Source: Parasphingorhabdus marina DSM 22363
GTDB taxonomy: Bacteria > Pseudomonadota > Alphaproteobacteria > Sphingomonadales > Sphingomonadaceae
Length of the DNA: 64,000 nucleotides
Direction of reading: 5' to 3'
NCBI RefSeq assembly: GCF_900128895.1
Contig: NZ_FSQW01000002.1
Location: 868,001-932,000 of the forward strand
Numbering within the stretch: position 1 is the stretch's first letter; each line of letters starts with the position of its first letter. Positions 8,103 to 18,233 of this stretch are shown piece after piece. A model generated the notes under the pieces. The model searched no databases and was not told the origin of the DNA. It saw nothing but the letters and a program-made list of their open reading frames with translations. Made by a program: the position numbers and the translations under genes.

Positions 8103-8837
8103 TCAGGGCTTTTTGCGGGGATGCGGGTTTTCCAGTGCACTGATGACACCGCGCAATGTCCGGATCTCCTCGCTGGTCCATCCCGGTTTCGTTAACATGT
8201 TTCGGAGTGTAATTTTGGTGGCCGGCGCCCGGTCCGGGGGATAAAAATATCCCGTCTGTTCAAGGGCCCCCTCCAAATGATCATATAACTGATCCAGCTC
8301 GGATTGCGGTGCCGGGGAAGATGGTTCTTTCTCGCGCGTTGGCTGAACAGTCATCTGACCGGTTCGGGAAAGTTCATAGGCCATCAGAATCACGGCCTGG
8401 GCCAGGTTCAGCGATCCAAATTCCGGGTTAATGGGAACGGTGATAATCTTGCGTGCCAGTTCAACATCGGCAACCTCCAGCCCGGATCGTTCCGGTCCAA
8501 ACAGAATCGCAGATTTGCCCGTTGCTAATTGCATCTCTGCTGCTGCCTCCACCGGATCCAGAACCGGCTTTGTCATGCCACGCTTGCGCACGGTTGTGGC
8601 GTAGACATGGGCACAATCCGCCACCGCTTCAGCGGTCGATGCATATACCGCCGCTTTTTCCAGCACGATGTCTGCACCTGCGGCGGTTGGACCCGCCGCC
8701 GGATTGGGCCAGCCATCGCGCGGATCGACAATTCGCATCTCGGTCAGGCCGAAATTGAGCATGGCCCTTGCCGCCTTGCCGATATTCTCGCCAAGTTGCG
8801 GCTTGACCAGCACCAGTGCAGGCAGGTCGCTGCTCAC
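8103..8837 (-). CDS. trmJ: tRNA (cytidine/uridine-2'-O-)-methyltransferase, TrmJ type
   Basis: A 244-residue SPOUT-fold RNA methyltransferase. TrmJ methylates the ribose of residue 32 in the tRNA anticodon loop using S-adenosylmethionine. The signature motifs are [14 protein letters not shown] near the N-terminus, [10 protein letters not shown] near residue 115 and [16 protein letters not shown] near 140, which form the trefoil-knot SAM site. The C-terminal extension (about residues 165-240) matches the dimer-stabilising tail of TrmJ. The start GTG 8835-8837 overlaps the nrdR stop by four bases (GTGA), so translation is probably coupled. It is last in the rpiB-glyA-nrdR-trmJ unit. Confidence 0.9.
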   Translation of the reverse strand: MSSDLPALVLVKPQLGENIGKAARAMLNFGLTEMRIVDPRDGWPNPAAGPTAAGADIVLEKAAVYASTAEAVADCAHVYATTVRKRGMTKPVLDPVEAAAEMQLATGKSAILFGPERSGLEVADVELARKIITVPINPEFGSLNLAQAVILMAYELSRTGQMTVQPTREKEPSSPAPQSELDQLYDHLEGALEQTGYFYPPDRAPATKITLRNMLTKPGWTSEEIRTLRGVISALENPHPRKKP

Positions 8838-9310
8838 TTGTCGTTCAGATCGCTGGCGCCGATATCCTTCACGCTACCCGCAAATTCCTCGAAATCCTTC
8901 GCCTCAGTGAAATCCTTGTAGACCGACGCAAACCGAATATAGGCCACGCTGTCGAGCGATTTCAGTCCATCCATCACCATTTCACCGATCCGCTTCGACG
9001 GGATCTCGTTTTCCCCGCTGGTTTCCAGCTGACGCTGAATACCCGAAACAAGCTGATCCATCTGTTCCTGAGCGATTCCGCGCTTGCGACAGGCAAGGGA
9101 AACCGAGAGATCGATCTTCGACCGGTCAAATGGTTCTTTCCGGTCCTCGCTCTTCACGACGGTTATTTCCCGAAGCTGTATCCGCTCAAAGGTCGTGAAT
9201 CGGGCACCACAGCCTTCGCATTGCCGGCGCCGGCGAATGGTGGTGCCATCTTCGGTTGGTCGACTGTCTTTGACCTGACTGTCATCATGGGCACAAAAGG
9301 GACAACGCAT
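8834..9310 (-). CDS. nrdR: Transcriptional repressor NrdR
   Basis: A 158-residue global repressor of ribonucleotide reductase genes. An N-terminal zinc ribbon carries CPFC and CEGC (residues 3-34), followed by an ATP-cone domain (about 49-140) that senses ATP/dATP. Length is standard. It is 15 bp downstream of glyA, a classical neighbour (glyA-nrdR links one-carbon and deoxynucleotide supply), and overlaps trmJ by four bases. No NrdR box is evident in the immediate gap. Confidence 0.97.
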   Translation of the reverse strand: MRCPFCAHDDSQVKDSRPTEDGTTIRRRRQCEGCGARFTTFERIQLREITVVKSEDRKEPFDRSKIDLSVSLACRKRGIAQEQMDQLVSGIQRQLETSGENEIPSKRIGEMVMDGLKSLDSVAYIRFASVYKDFTEAKDFEEFAGSVKDIGASDLNDK

Positions 9311-9325
9311 GGAAAACCTGCTCGT

Positions 9326-10636
9326 CTATTCAGGATAAATCGGGAAACGCGAACACAGATCCTCGACCCGGGCACGGACATCGGCTTCCACCGCCGGATC
9401 ACCGCTTTCGCCTTTCTCCCGCAGTCCGTCGAGAACATCAGCGACCATGTCACCGATCATCTGGAACTCGGCAGGCCCAAATCCTCGTGTGGTGCCAGCC
9501 GGAGAACCAACACGAATCCCGCTCGTTTTCATTGGCGGTTGCGGGTCGTTGGGGATGCTGTTCTTGTTGCAGGTAATGCCGGCCCGTTCGAGCGCTTCGT
9601 CCGCGTCCCGTCCGGTGATCCCCAGCGGGGACAGGTCAATCAGGGCCAGGTGCGTATCCGTACCGCCCGCAACCACGTCCGCGCCCCGTTCTTTCAGGCG
9701 AGCGGCCAGAACCTTGGCGTTTTCGATTACGGCTGCCGAATAGCTGGCAAATTCGGGGCGCAACGCCTCACCGAACGCCACCGCCTTGGCCGCGATCACA
9801 TGCATCAGCGGTCCGCCCTGAAGACCCGGGAAAACCGCTGAATTGATTTTCTTGGCAATTGACTCGTCATTGGTCAGCACCATACCGCCACGAGGGCCCC
9901 GCAATGTCTTGTGCGTCGTGGTGGTCACGACATCCGCAAAGTCCAGCGGACTGGGATGGTATCCGGCAGCAACCAGTCCGGCGAAATGGGCCATGTCGAC
10001 CATGAAGATCGCTCCGACGGAGTCGGCAACTTCCCGGAAGCGCGCAAAATCAATCTGGCGCGGATAGGCCGAACCACCGGCAATGATCAGTTTCGGCTGA
10101 TGCTCCTTCGCCAGCGCTGCCACTTCGTCATAGTTGATCAGGTGATCGTCATCATTCACGCCATATTGCACGGCATTGAACCATTTCCCAGACTGCGCCG
10201 GCTTGGCGCCATGGGTCAGATGGCCACCGGCATCAAGCGACATGCCCAATATCGTATCGCCGGGCTTCGTCAGCGCCAGCATCACGGCGCCATTTGCCTG
10301 CGCACCGCTATGTGGTTGAACATTGGCAAAGCCGCAGTTGAACAGCTGTTTGGCGCGTTCGATTGCCAGCGTTTCGACATCATCGGAAGGGGCACAGCCC
10401 TGATAGTAGCGACGGCCGGGATAACCTTCCGCATATTTGTTGGTGAACACCGAGCCCTGCGCCTGCAACACCGCTTTCGAAACGATATTTTCCGAGGCAA
10501 TCAACTCGATCTGGTTTTGCTGGCGGGTCATTTCCGCATTGATCGCGCCGGCGACAGCGGGATCGCTTTCCCCAACGGCAAAATCAAAAAAGCCGGTCGG
10601 CCGGATATCCTGAATATCTGCTACATTGCTCATCAT
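9326..10636 (-). CDS. glyA: Serine hydroxymethyltransferase
   Basis: A 436-residue PLP enzyme that interconverts serine plus tetrahydrofolate with glycine plus methylene-tetrahydrofolate. The PLP lysine is in [16 protein letters not shown] and the substrate-side motif is [11 protein letters not shown]. The start is one of two adjacent ATG codons at 10631-10636, with GGAG four to seven bases upstream. The first ATG overlaps the rpiB stop. Cytosolic; second gene of the rpiB-glyA-nrdR-trmJ unit. Confidence 0.98.
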   Translation of the reverse strand: MMSNVADIQDIRPTGFFDFAVGESDPAVAGAINAEMTRQQNQIELIASENIVSKAVLQAQGSVFTNKYAEGYPGRRYYQGCAPSDDVETLAIERAKQLFNCGFANVQPHSGAQANGAVMLALTKPGDTILGMSLDAGGHLTHGAKPAQSGKWFNAVQYGVNDDDHLINYDEVAALAKEHQPKLIIAGGSAYPRQIDFARFREVADSVGAIFMVDMAHFAGLVAAGYHPSPLDFADVVTTTTHKTLRGPRGGMVLTNDESIAKKINSAVFPGLQGGPLMHVIAAKAVAFGEALRPEFASYSAAVIENAKVLAARLKERGADVVAGGTDTHLALIDLSPLGITGRDADEALERAGITCNKNSIPNDPQPPMKTSGIRVGSPAGTTRGFGPAEFQMIGDMVADVLDGLREKGESGDPAVEADVRARVEDLCSRFPIYPE

Positions 10637-11082
10637 GCTACTCCTTCGGTGGTCGGAGCGGACAATTTGTCCACCCGGCGCTGATGCCGGTCTCCGCCAA
10701 ATTCCGTATTCAAAAATCCGGTGATGCAGTCCTTCGCAATTTCGATCCCGATCAACCGAGCACCCATCGCAATAACATTGGCATCATTATGTTCGCGGCT
10801 CAGCCGGGCCGACAGGCTCTCCGACACCAGCGCACAGCGGCAGGCCGGATTGCGATTGACCGCGATCGATATTCCAATTCCTGACCCGCAAAGGGCAATG
10901 CCCCGCTCCGCCGCCCCGGAAGCCACAGCCTCCGCCAGTTTGTATCCGAAGTCCGGATAATCGACACTGTCTGCCGTCATCGGCCCCAGATCCGCAACTT
11001 CATGCCCACTCTCTTCCAGCCAGGCTACCAGAGCCGATTTCATTTCGATGGCAGCGTGATCAGAGGCAATGGCAAGACGCAT
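10633..11082 (-). CDS. rpiB: Ribose-5-phosphate isomerase B
   Basis: A 149-residue RpiB/LacAB-family sugar-phosphate isomerase (ribose-5-phosphate to ribulose-5-phosphate, pentose phosphate pathway). Visible motifs are [11 protein letters not shown] at the N-terminus, DSVDYPDFG, and the active-site [13 protein letters not shown] with the catalytic cysteine near residue 65, plus [13 protein letters not shown]. It leads the operon with glyA, which it overlaps at the stop/start. Confidence 0.96.
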   Translation of the reverse strand: MRLAIASDHAAIEMKSALVAWLEESGHEVADLGPMTADSVDYPDFGYKLAEAVASGAAERGIALCGSGIGISIAVNRNPACRCALVSESLSARLSREHNDANVIAMGARLIGIEIAKDCITGFLNTEFGGDRHQRRVDKLSAPTTEGVA

Positions 11083-11188
11083 GGGCCGGTTATCCTGTTG
11101 CGAGAATCAATGCCCGCTATCTAGTAGAGCGGGGCGGGATAGGCCACAAAATATTTGATTGAACGCCACTTCTTTTGGGCGGACGGGA

Positions 11189-13129
11189 TCAGATTTCCAT
11201 CTGACTGCCGAGTTCAACGACCCGGTTGCTGGGAAGCTTGAAAAATTCCATCGCTGTCGCCGCATTGCGCAGCATCCAGGCGAAGATTTTTTCACGCCAG
11301 ATCATCATTTGCGGTTTCTCGGATGGCAACAGGGTTTGCCGCGACAGGAAGAAGCTGGTCTGCATCATCTTGAACTCCATCCCGCATTCCTTGACCTTTT
11401 TCAGCGCGGCTGGGACATCGGTTTCCTGCATGAAACCGTAATTCAGGATCAAACGGTAGAAGCCATCGCCCAGATCGGTAACCTCGACCCGCTTTTCCGG
11501 TTCGACATAGGGCACATCCTGAATGTTGACGGTGAGAATGACAACGCGTTCGTGCACCACCTTGTTATGCTTGATATTGTGCAGCAAGGCGGAAGGGACA
11601 CCGACGGACGCGGAAGCCATGAAGATTGCCGTTCCGGGCACCCGCGTCGCGCTGTTCTTGGCCGATTTGGTAAAAATCTCGATCGGCATGGCAGCTTCGG
11701 CCATGTTCTCGCGCATGATTTTCCGGCCTTTGGCCCAGGTGGTCAGCAACAGGAAGGCAAAACCACCAACCATCAGCGGGAACCAGCCGCCTTGCGGAAC
11801 CTTGGTCAGGTTCGCAGCGAAATAGGCACCATCGACGAGGAAGAAGAGCGCCAGCAACGGCACCGCGTACCACCATTTCCACTTCCACATGGTGAAAACC
11901 AGAACCGCGAGCAGACAGGTGTCAATCAGCATCGCTCCCGTGACGGCGATGCCGTAGGCGGAGGCGAGATTGCTGGAACTCTGGAAGGTCAGAACGAGGA
12001 TCAAAACCGCGATCATGATCGTCCAGTTAATGACCGGAATGTAGATCTGGCCCGCTTCGGATGCACTGGTATGCTTGACAGTGAGCCGGGGAATGAAACC
12101 CAACTGAATTGCCTGGTGCGTAACCGAGAAAGCTCCGGAAATCACGGCCTGGCTGGCGATGAATGTCGCCATTGTCGCAAGGATCACCAATGGCAGTCTC
12201 AGCATTTCGGGGGCCAGCAAGAAAAACGGATTCTGGATCGCGGCGCGGGCACCGGCTTCATCCAGACCGATGATCATCGCGCCCTGGCCAAAATAGTTGC
12301 AGAGCAAGGCCGGCATGACAAAGCCGAACCACGCAATACGCATGGGTCGCCGGCCAAAATGCCCCATGTCGGCAAACAGCGCCGCGGAGCCGGTAACAGC
12401 CAGAACCACTGAGCCCAGCGCCAGAAAGGCCTGAAACCCGTCAATCAGGAAAAACTGGACGGCATACCAGGGGTTGAGCGCGAGAAGGATTTCCGGGTTC
12501 TGGACAATCTGGGTCAGCCCCAGAATTGCTATCACCGTAAAATAGACAAACATGATCGGTGCAAACAAAGCCCCGATTTTGGCGGTTCCGCGCGATTGAA
12601 TGACGAAAAGGAAGACCAGCAGACCGACAGCGATCGGCAACACCAATGGTTGCAATCCAGCCTCAACGACAGTTAGGCCTTCCACAGCAGACAGCACCGA
12701 AATCGCAGGCGTAATCATGCTGTCGCCATAGAAGAGCGATGTTGCGAAAACGCCCAGCAATATGGCCACCCAGCCAAATTTGGACTTTCTCAAGGCCCCC
12801 GAAAGCAATGCAACCACGGCCAGACTTCCGCCCTGCCCCTTGTTGTCCGCCCGCATCAGGATGGTGACATATTGTATCGCCACGACGAGGGTCATCGACC
12901 AGAATATCAGGCTGACCACGCCGAACACGTGGAGCTTGTCCAGATCCAGCGGATGCGCCCCGACGAAAGTTTCCCGAAACGCATAGAGCGGGCTGGTCCC
13001 AATATCGCCAAAAACAATTCCGATCGCGCCGGCCGCCAGTTTGGCAACAGCACTGCCCTCCTGCCTCGAACCGTGCGGTCTTATCACGCGGCCGGGCTTG
13101 CGGCTGGATTTAGCGGTTGATTCTGACAT
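11189..13129 (-). CDS. kup: Low-affinity potassium transporter Kup
   Basis: A 646-residue KUP/HAK/KT-family potassium-proton symporter of the inner membrane. After a basic N-terminus comes the first-helix signature [18 protein letters not shown], a total of about 12 hydrophobic segments up to residue about 460, and a cytosolic C-terminal domain. The start is placed at ATG 13127-13129 (protein begins MSESTAKSS). The frame stays open upstream to a TTG at 13192, but that extension is non-conserved in character. No strong Shine-Dalgarno is seen at the chosen start. Monocistronic. Confidence 0.95.
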   Translation of the reverse strand: MSESTAKSSRKPGRVIRPHGSRQEGSAVAKLAAGAIGIVFGDIGTSPLYAFRETFVGAHPLDLDKLHVFGVVSLIFWSMTLVVAIQYVTILMRADNKGQGGSLAVVALLSGALRKSKFGWVAILLGVFATSLFYGDSMITPAISVLSAVEGLTVVEAGLQPLVLPIAVGLLVFLFVIQSRGTAKIGALFAPIMFVYFTVIAILGLTQIVQNPEILLALNPWYAVQFFLIDGFQAFLALGSVVLAVTGSAALFADMGHFGRRPMRIAWFGFVMPALLCNYFGQGAMIIGLDEAGARAAIQNPFFLLAPEMLRLPLVILATMATFIASQAVISGAFSVTHQAIQLGFIPRLTVKHTSASEAGQIYIPVINWTIMIAVLILVLTFQSSSNLASAYGIAVTGAMLIDTCLLAVLVFTMWKWKWWYAVPLLALFFLVDGAYFAANLTKVPQGGWFPLMVGGFAFLLLTTWAKGRKIMRENMAEAAMPIEIFTKSAKNSATRVPGTAIFMASASVGVPSALLHNIKHNKVVHERVVILTVNIQDVPYVEPEKRVEVTDLGDGFYRLILNYGFMQETDVPAALKKVKECGMEFKMMQTSFFLSRQTLLPSEKPQMMIWREKIFAWMLRNAATAMEFFKLPSNRVVELGSQMEI

Positions 13130-13284
13130 TGGACAGGCCGGTACGGCGTTCCCCTGAATAGATAGAAACCCGGTGGCTAGCACAGCCTGCAAGTTTCAGC
13201 GAGCGGGCGCGATTAGCACGCGCCTATTGCGCACGCAACACAGCGATCTTTTCGTTAACCAATCGCTTGATAATCCGGGATTTT

Positions 13285-13938
13285 CTATTCAGTCGCAGGG
13301 GGTTCCGAAGATGGCGGCAAACTAGGCTGCGCACGCTCCATAGCGGCCAGACGCGACTCGAGATCTGCACGCCAGGGTGCATCATCACTGCTGCGCTCCA
13401 GCAATTCCGTCCAGATCGCCCGGGCCTGGTCGATATTACCGGACTGGGCATAGGCCATGCCGAGGAAAAATGGTGGTCCGGGATGTTCCGGCGAAATCTC
13501 GGCGGCGCGCTGAAAGGCAAATTGAGCAGCCGGAGTAATGATGCCATCCGCATGAACAACCAGCGCATTGCCGAGTCCCACCCAAAGGTCCGGATCATCC
13601 GGATGTTCCTTGACCCCGTTTCGCAGGTAATTCGCAGCTGCGCCGTGCTTGCCGCCGCGATTCAGCGCATCGGAAAAGATGAGCCATTCCCGGGCATCGC
13701 CAAACCGCTCACCCAGCTCATTCCGGGCATCAATATTGCTGTCATCAAAACTGTTGGGCTTTTCGGTCGGTTCAATCGACACGCCGGCCATCCCCGGATT
13801 ACCCTGCCACGCATAACCGGCCACTGCTAGCAATAGTGCCGCACCGGTCAGTTCCCAGGCCGGTCGCGGCAATTTGCCCAGCCAGAGCAAGGCGCCAAAC
13901 AGCAACAGCAAGAACCCGAGCAGTATCAGCCAGCCCAT
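13285..13938 (-). CDS. ccmI: Cytochrome c maturation TPR protein CcmI
   Basis: A 217-residue protein with two N-terminal hydrophobic segments (residues 2-20 and 29-45) followed by tetratricopeptide repeats (about 85-190, with DLWVGLGNALV and PPFFLGMAYAQSG). CcmI holds apocytochrome c for the haem lyase complex. It is shorter than fused CcmI proteins but has the same order: membrane anchor, then periplasmic TPR. It is the last gene of the ccm run and its ATG overlaps the ccmH stop by one base (TAATG). Identification rests on fold plus position. Confidence 0.85.
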   Translation of the reverse strand: MGWLILLGFLLLLFGALLWLGKLPRPAWELTGAALLLAVAGYAWQGNPGMAGVSIEPTEKPNSFDDSNIDARNELGERFGDAREWLIFSDALNRGGKHGAAANYLRNGVKEHPDDPDLWVGLGNALVVHADGIITPAAQFAFQRAAEISPEHPGPPFFLGMAYAQSGNIDQARAIWTELLERSSDDAPWRADLESRLAAMERAQPSLPPSSEPPATE

Positions 13939-14351
13939 TACTCGTTATCCTTTTTCCGGCGAAACCGACCGCGTGCCAGCCAGATCGCCAATATCAACAG
14001 GATGACCGGAGCGATCCAGAGCGGCCAGGTGATCGCAGATACCGGCGGATCATAGGTCACCCAGGCACCATATCGGTCCACCAGCCAGTCCCGCACCTGT
14101 TCCGGCGTTTCGCCGGCGGCAATCCGTTCGCGCACCTTGCTGCGCATGTCGCCAGCCATGGGCGCGTTGCTGTCCGCGATGGACTGGCTCTGACATTTGA
14201 GACAGCGCAGTTCTTCCATCAGATTACGTGCCGCAGCTTCCTTCACCGGATCATCCAGCTGGCGGTCCGCCAGTGGCGCAGGCGGCAGGCCTGTCTGGGC
14301 GAAAACCGGGGGCGACAACATTAATGCAAGGAGCAGGCAAAAATATTTCAT
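13938..14351 (-). CDS. ccmH: Cytochrome c maturation protein CcmH
   Basis: A 137-residue periplasmic, membrane-tethered thiol-disulfide protein with a signal sequence (cleavage after VFA, about residue 18), the diagnostic LRCLKCQ motif at about 49-55, and a C-terminal transmembrane helix (about 107-125). It reduces apocytochrome c cysteines or passes thiols to CcmG. It overlaps ccmG by four bases (ATGA) and ccmI by one. Confidence 0.97.
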   Translation of the reverse strand: MKYFCLLLALMLSPPVFAQTGLPPAPLADRQLDDPVKEAAARNLMEELRCLKCQSQSIADSNAPMAGDMRSKVRERIAAGETPEQVRDWLVDRYGAWVTYDPPVSAITWPLWIAPVILLILAIWLARGRFRRKKDNE

Positions 14352-14875
14352 TCCGCTTCCTTCAGTTTCTCGAGCAACATGGCGACATCGTCCTTGCGAA
14401 TATCTCCAATATGCTGATGGGTTATCACACCATTGCCATCTATAACAAAAGTCTCGGGAACCCCCGATGATCCCAATTCCAGCTGCACCGAGCTTGTTTC
14501 ATCCGACCCGATCCGGCGATAGGGATTGCCCCAGCGAGTAAGGAAATTTGTGATATCTTCCTGCCGGTCACGAATGGCAATGGCATTTATGTCGACGCCC
14601 GCGCGTTCCAGTTCAAGCAACTGCGGCGCTTCCGCAATGCAGGGAAGACACCAGCTTGCAAAGATATTGAGCAGCTGCGGCTTCCCGGTAGCCAGGTCAC
14701 TGCTGGCTAGCGCTGGCCGCTGATCAATCGCTGCTGGCAGGGAGAATTCGGGCATCGGCTTGCCCACCATGCGCGACTGAATGATATCATCCTTCGGCAT
14801 GATCAGTCCCGTGGCGAAGGCGGCAAAGAATATCGCAAACAGGCCCAGCGGCACCCAGAGCACCCAGCGTCTCAC
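14348..14875 (-). CDS. ccmG: Thiol:disulfide interchange protein CcmG/DsbE
   Basis: A 175-residue membrane-anchored thioredoxin-fold protein. The N-terminal helix (about residues 5-22) precedes a periplasmic domain with the redox motif WCLPC in FASWCLPCIAEAPQL and the cis-proline loop GVPETFVID. It keeps apocytochrome c cysteines reduced. The reading frame is open for a further 44 codons upstream, but the start is GTG 14873-14875: AGAGG lies seven bases upstream, the GTG overlaps the ccmF stop (GTGA), and the extension would be antisense-like low-complexity sequence inside ccmF. Confidence 0.95.
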   Translation of the reverse strand: MRRWVLWVPLGLFAIFFAAFATGLIMPKDDIIQSRMVGKPMPEFSLPAAIDQRPALASSDLATGKPQLLNIFASWCLPCIAEAPQLLELERAGVDINAIAIRDRQEDITNFLTRWGNPYRRIGSDETSSVQLELGSSGVPETFVIDGNGVITHQHIGDIRKDDVAMLLEKLKEAE

Positions 14876-16809
14876 ACCATCACCTCTGCATATTCTCTTT
14901 GCAGGCGCTGACGACGACTGCGACGCAATCTTCCGACCACCGCCAGCAGACCACCGAGCGCGACAAGAATGCCACCATACCAGATCAGCGTAACAAACGG
15001 CTTCCACCAGGTCCGGATCTGCCAGCGCCCTTCGCTGTCACCCTCGCCGAGCACGACATAGAGCTGACCATTCCACCGCGTCAGCAATGCGGCTTCACTG
15101 GTCTGTGTCTGAGCGGAAGCGAACATCCGGTTCTGCGGCGTGATTTCGACCGTTTCTCCCCCGTCATATCGTGCGGAAATCCGGGCTTCCAGAGCGGTCC
15201 AGTTGGGTCCGGCCAGCGGTTCAATTGCTTCGAATTTCAGATTCCACCGGTTAATTTCAATCTCGGTCCCCGGCTGCGCGGCGACCAGTTTTTCTTCCGT
15301 AAAGCTGCTTTCCGATGCCATCCCAACCAGAGCGACCGCAATGCCGAAATGGGCGATGACCATGCCGTAAACATGCATCGGGGTTCGCCGAAGATTGCGT
15401 TTCCAGAGCGGCGCAAAACTGGCCAGGGCAATGCCCGCTGCCAGGCCCATGGCCAGTAGCGACATCACCGACATGGACGTCGTGAGCAGCACCAGCAGGA
15501 AAACGGCTGCGGCTGTAACCAAAATCGGGATTGAAAGCCGGTTGAGCAACTTTTTCGGATTGTCCCTGCGCCACTTCAGCAACGGACCGGCTGCCATGAT
15601 CGCGACGAGCAGTAAAGTGATCGGTCCAGCTGCCAGATTGAAATATGGAGGACCGACCGAAAGTTTCTCGTCCGTGATCGCTTCGACAAACAGCGGGTAG
15701 AGCGTACCGATAAAGACGATACCCAGGATCGCCGAAAGCAGCAAATTATTCGCCACCAGCGCGCCTTCCCGGCTGACCAGTTCGAATTTCGAGCCTTCTT
15801 TCACCGTTCCGATGCGCAGGGCAAAGAGCGCCATGGCGCCGCCGATATAGATGGCCAGCAAGGCCAGTATGAAACTGCCGCGTTCCGGATCAACGGCAAA
15901 GGCGTGAACGCTGGTCAGGATGCCGGAACGGACAAGGAAAGTCCCAATCATCGACATCGAGAACGCTACCACCGCCAGCATGACGGTCCAGGCGCGCAAC
16001 CCGTCCCGTGTGGCGAGCACCGTCACCGAATGGAGCAAGGCGGTTGCGGCCAGCCAGGGCATGAGTGATGCATTCTCAACCGGATCCCAGAACCACCAGC
16101 CGCCCCAGCCCAGTTCATAATAGGCCCAGTAGCTGCCGGCTGTAATTCCCAGCGTGAGGAAAATCCACGCGCCCAATACCCACGGCCGCATCGCCCGGGC
16201 AAAAGCGGGGCCGACGTCGCGGGTGATCATGGCACCAACGGCAAAGGAAAACGCAACAGAGAGCCCGACATAGCCAAAATACAGGGTTGGCGGATGAAAG
16301 GCGAGACCAGGATCCTGCAACAGCGGGTTCAGCCCCTGCCCGTCTGCCGGAACCGGGAACATGCGTTCAAAGGGATTGGAAGAAATGAGAAGGAAAGCGT
16401 AGAAGCCGAGACTGATAAACGCCTGCGCCGCCAAGGTCGTCACCAGCGTGGCCGTCTTGAGATTGCGTTCAAAAAGCGCGATCATCGCGCCTGCCAGCCC
16501 CATGACGGTCACCCAGAGCAGCATCGACCCTTCATGATTGCCCCAGGTACCCGCAAACTTATAGAGAAACGGTTTTACGGACGCGCTGTTCTTAACCACC
16601 AGTGCCACCGACATGTCGGATCGCAGAAACAGCCAAATCAGCAAGAGGAAAGACAGGGTGACCAGTCCGCCCTGTGCCACAGCCACTGGCCGAATCGCCT
16701 GCAGGAGATCTGTGCGTCCGGCCTTCAGCCCGATACCGCCCAGAGCCAGCTGCAACAAGGCCAGCCCGGCGGCAAGCCAGAGCGCGATCAGTCCTGCTTC
16801 AGCAATCAT
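14872..16809 (-). CDS. ccmF: Haem lyase CcmF
   Basis: A 645-residue multi-spanning inner-membrane protein that attaches haem from CcmE to apocytochrome c. The tryptophan-rich signature WGGWWFWDPVENASLMPWL lies near residue 235, with many hydrophobic helices on both sides and a large periplasmic loop in the C-terminal third. Length is normal for the family. It overlaps ccmE (upstream) and ccmG (downstream) by four bases each. Confidence 0.98.
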   Translation of the reverse strand: MIAEAGLIALWLAAGLALLQLALGGIGLKAGRTDLLQAIRPVAVAQGGLVTLSFLLLIWLFLRSDMSVALVVKNSASVKPFLYKFAGTWGNHEGSMLLWVTVMGLAGAMIALFERNLKTATLVTTLAAQAFISLGFYAFLLISSNPFERMFPVPADGQGLNPLLQDPGLAFHPPTLYFGYVGLSVAFSFAVGAMITRDVGPAFARAMRPWVLGAWIFLTLGITAGSYWAYYELGWGGWWFWDPVENASLMPWLAATALLHSVTVLATRDGLRAWTVMLAVVAFSMSMIGTFLVRSGILTSVHAFAVDPERGSFILALLAIYIGGAMALFALRIGTVKEGSKFELVSREGALVANNLLLSAILGIVFIGTLYPLFVEAITDEKLSVGPPYFNLAAGPITLLLVAIMAAGPLLKWRRDNPKKLLNRLSIPILVTAAAVFLLVLLTTSMSVMSLLAMGLAAGIALASFAPLWKRNLRRTPMHVYGMVIAHFGIAVALVGMASESSFTEEKLVAAQPGTEIEINRWNLKFEAIEPLAGPNWTALEARISARYDGGETVEITPQNRMFASAQTQTSEAALLTRWNGQLYVVLGEGDSEGRWQIRTWWKPFVTLIWYGGILVALGGLLAVVGRLRRSRRQRLQREYAEVMV

Positions 16810-17255
16810 TCAATCAGTGTTCCCGTTGCCTGTGGCGTACCCGTCATGTCTATGCCTTCCAGCTCGCGCGGAACATAGTTTTCATCATGTTTGGCGAGCA
16901 GCGTTTCGGCCACGAACTGTCCGTCTGCAGTCAGCGACCCGTCGGCCACAACACCGGATCCTTCAACAAACAGATCCGGCGTGATCCCGGTATAGCTGAC
17001 CGCCTGGCGGGCATCGCCGTCCTGGACAATGAAATTGACCGTCACGCCGTCGGCGTCGCGTTTGATCGAGCCAACCTCCACCATGCCACCCAAGCGAATG
17101 GCTTGTCCGGCCTCCGGTTTTTTCGCCACGATATCAGATGGCGTGTAGAAGTAACTGGCCTGATCGCGCAGTGCAAAAGCCGCCAGCAATCCAGCACCGA
17201 TCAGTGCCACCAGCGCCAGCAAAGCCAGCGTCAATCTTTGATGTTTCGCCTTCAT
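16806..17255 (-). CDS. ccmE: Periplasmic haem chaperone CcmE
   Basis: A 149-residue single-pass protein (helix about 8-28) with an OB-fold periplasmic domain. The covalent haem-binding histidine and the conserved tyrosine are present in LLAKHDENYVP (about residues 119-129). It receives haem via CcmC and delivers it to CcmF. It overlaps ccmD and ccmF by four bases each. Confidence 0.97.
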   Translation of the reverse strand: MKAKHQRLTLALLALVALIGAGLLAAFALRDQASYFYTPSDIVAKKPEAGQAIRLGGMVEVGSIKRDADGVTVNFIVQDGDARQAVSYTGITPDLFVEGSGVVADGSLTADGQFVAETLLAKHDENYVPRELEGIDMTGTPQATGTLIE

Positions 17256-17404
17256 GTCCCGGTCTTGGCCCCACTTCGTTTCCTGGTCAGCGCTTCAGCG
17301 TGCCGCTCTGCTTTGCGCATGCTGGCATAGCTGAATGCCACCACAGCCATGGTGCCGAATAGCACAATCAGATAGGAAGCGATAACAAATGGCCAATGGT
17401 TCAT
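17252..17404 (-). CDS. ccmD: Haem exporter subunit CcmD
   Basis: A 50-residue single-helix membrane protein: MNHWPFVIASYLIV starts the helix and a basic, charged tail follows (RKAERHAEALTRKR). CcmD stabilises the CcmC-CcmE haem-loading complex. The open frame continues upstream, but the ATG at 17402-17404 overlaps the ccmC stop (ATGA), the pattern of every junction in this operon, and gives the normal size. Position between ccmC and ccmE confirms the call. Confidence 0.92.
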   Translation of the reverse strand: MNHWPFVIASYLIVLFGTMAVVAFSYASMRKAERHAEALTRKRSGAKTGT

Positions 17405-18117
17405 TCTGCAGCCATCCGTTTCAATCGCGCTTCTACCTTTGTTTCGGCCAAAACAGCCCGCATTCTCATCAGAACAATGGCACCGAACAGCAAGCTGAAG
17501 CCAATGACATTTACCAGCAATGGCCATAGAAATGCACTATCAATCGACGACCCGCCCACCGTGATGCTCGCCTTTTGGTGCAAGGTGTTCCACCAGACAA
17601 CCGACCGGTTGATGATGGGAATATTGATGGCCCCGACAATCCCGAAAATGGCGGTCACCCTGGAAACTCCGCCTTTTCCACTGCTGGCATTTGCAAGCGC
17701 GATATAGGCCAGATAAAGAAAAAACAGCACCAGAACAGAGGTTACCCTCCCATCCCAGACCCACCAGGTGCCCCAGGTCGGCCGCGCCCAGATTGAACCG
17801 GTCATCAGGCTCATTGCCGCGAACATGGCTCCGGGCAGCGCAATCGCCCTCGCGGCGACTGCTGCCAGCGGATGCTGCCAGACGATCTGCATGATGCTGG
17901 CGATCGCAATGCCGGTCCAGCCCCCCATGGCCAGCCAGGATGCCGGCACGTGGATATAAAGGATCCGGACGCTGTCGCCCATCAGCCGGTCAGCCGGTGC
18001 GAGGACCAGTCCATAGACCGAACCCGCGGCAATTAGCAGGATACCCAGCCCAAACAGCCATGGCGTCAATGGCCGCGCAATGGACAGAAAACGGGCAGGA
18101 TTCGCGTAAGCGTGCAT
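17401..18117 (-). CDS. ccmC: Haem exporter protein CcmC
   Basis: A 238-residue six-helix inner-membrane protein with the haem-handling signature WGTWWVWDGRVTS (about residues 115-127) and flanking histidines (YIHVPASW; WWNTLHQ). It loads haem onto CcmE. First gene of the visible ccmCDEFGHI run. The ABC subunits CcmA and CcmB, which usually precede it, are absent from this window. Confidence 0.97.
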   Translation of the reverse strand: MHAYANPARFLSIARPLTPWLFGLGILLIAAGSVYGLVLAPADRLMGDSVRILYIHVPASWLAMGGWTGIAIASIMQIVWQHPLAAVAARAIALPGAMFAAMSLMTGSIWARPTWGTWWVWDGRVTSVLVLFFLYLAYIALANASSGKGGVSRVTAIFGIVGAINIPIINRSVVWWNTLHQKASITVGGSSIDSAFLWPLLVNVIGFSLLFGAIVLMRMRAVLAETKVEARLKRMAAE

Positions 18118-18220
18118 TTAGGAACCGGTCTTCTTCAGTGTCTGCCGAAATAGCTGCATAATCGCAGGTTTCGATGGCAGAAGACCAGCTGAGCGACAAG
18201 TGTTTTTCTTGGAATTCGGC

Positions 18221-18233
18221 AGCCCGAAGGGCT
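18221..18233 (-). terminator. Possible weak hairpin after the GGDEF-EAL gene
   Basis: AGCCC and GGGCT, separated by three bases, form a 5-bp stem directly after the TAA of the gene to the right. There is no clear U-tract, so termination is uncertain. Confidence 0.3.

Noticed and set aside
11159-12412. 417-codon plus-strand frame across kup
   Set aside because: Antisense to Kup; composition (His, Gln, Arg, Gly) is typical of a shadow frame.
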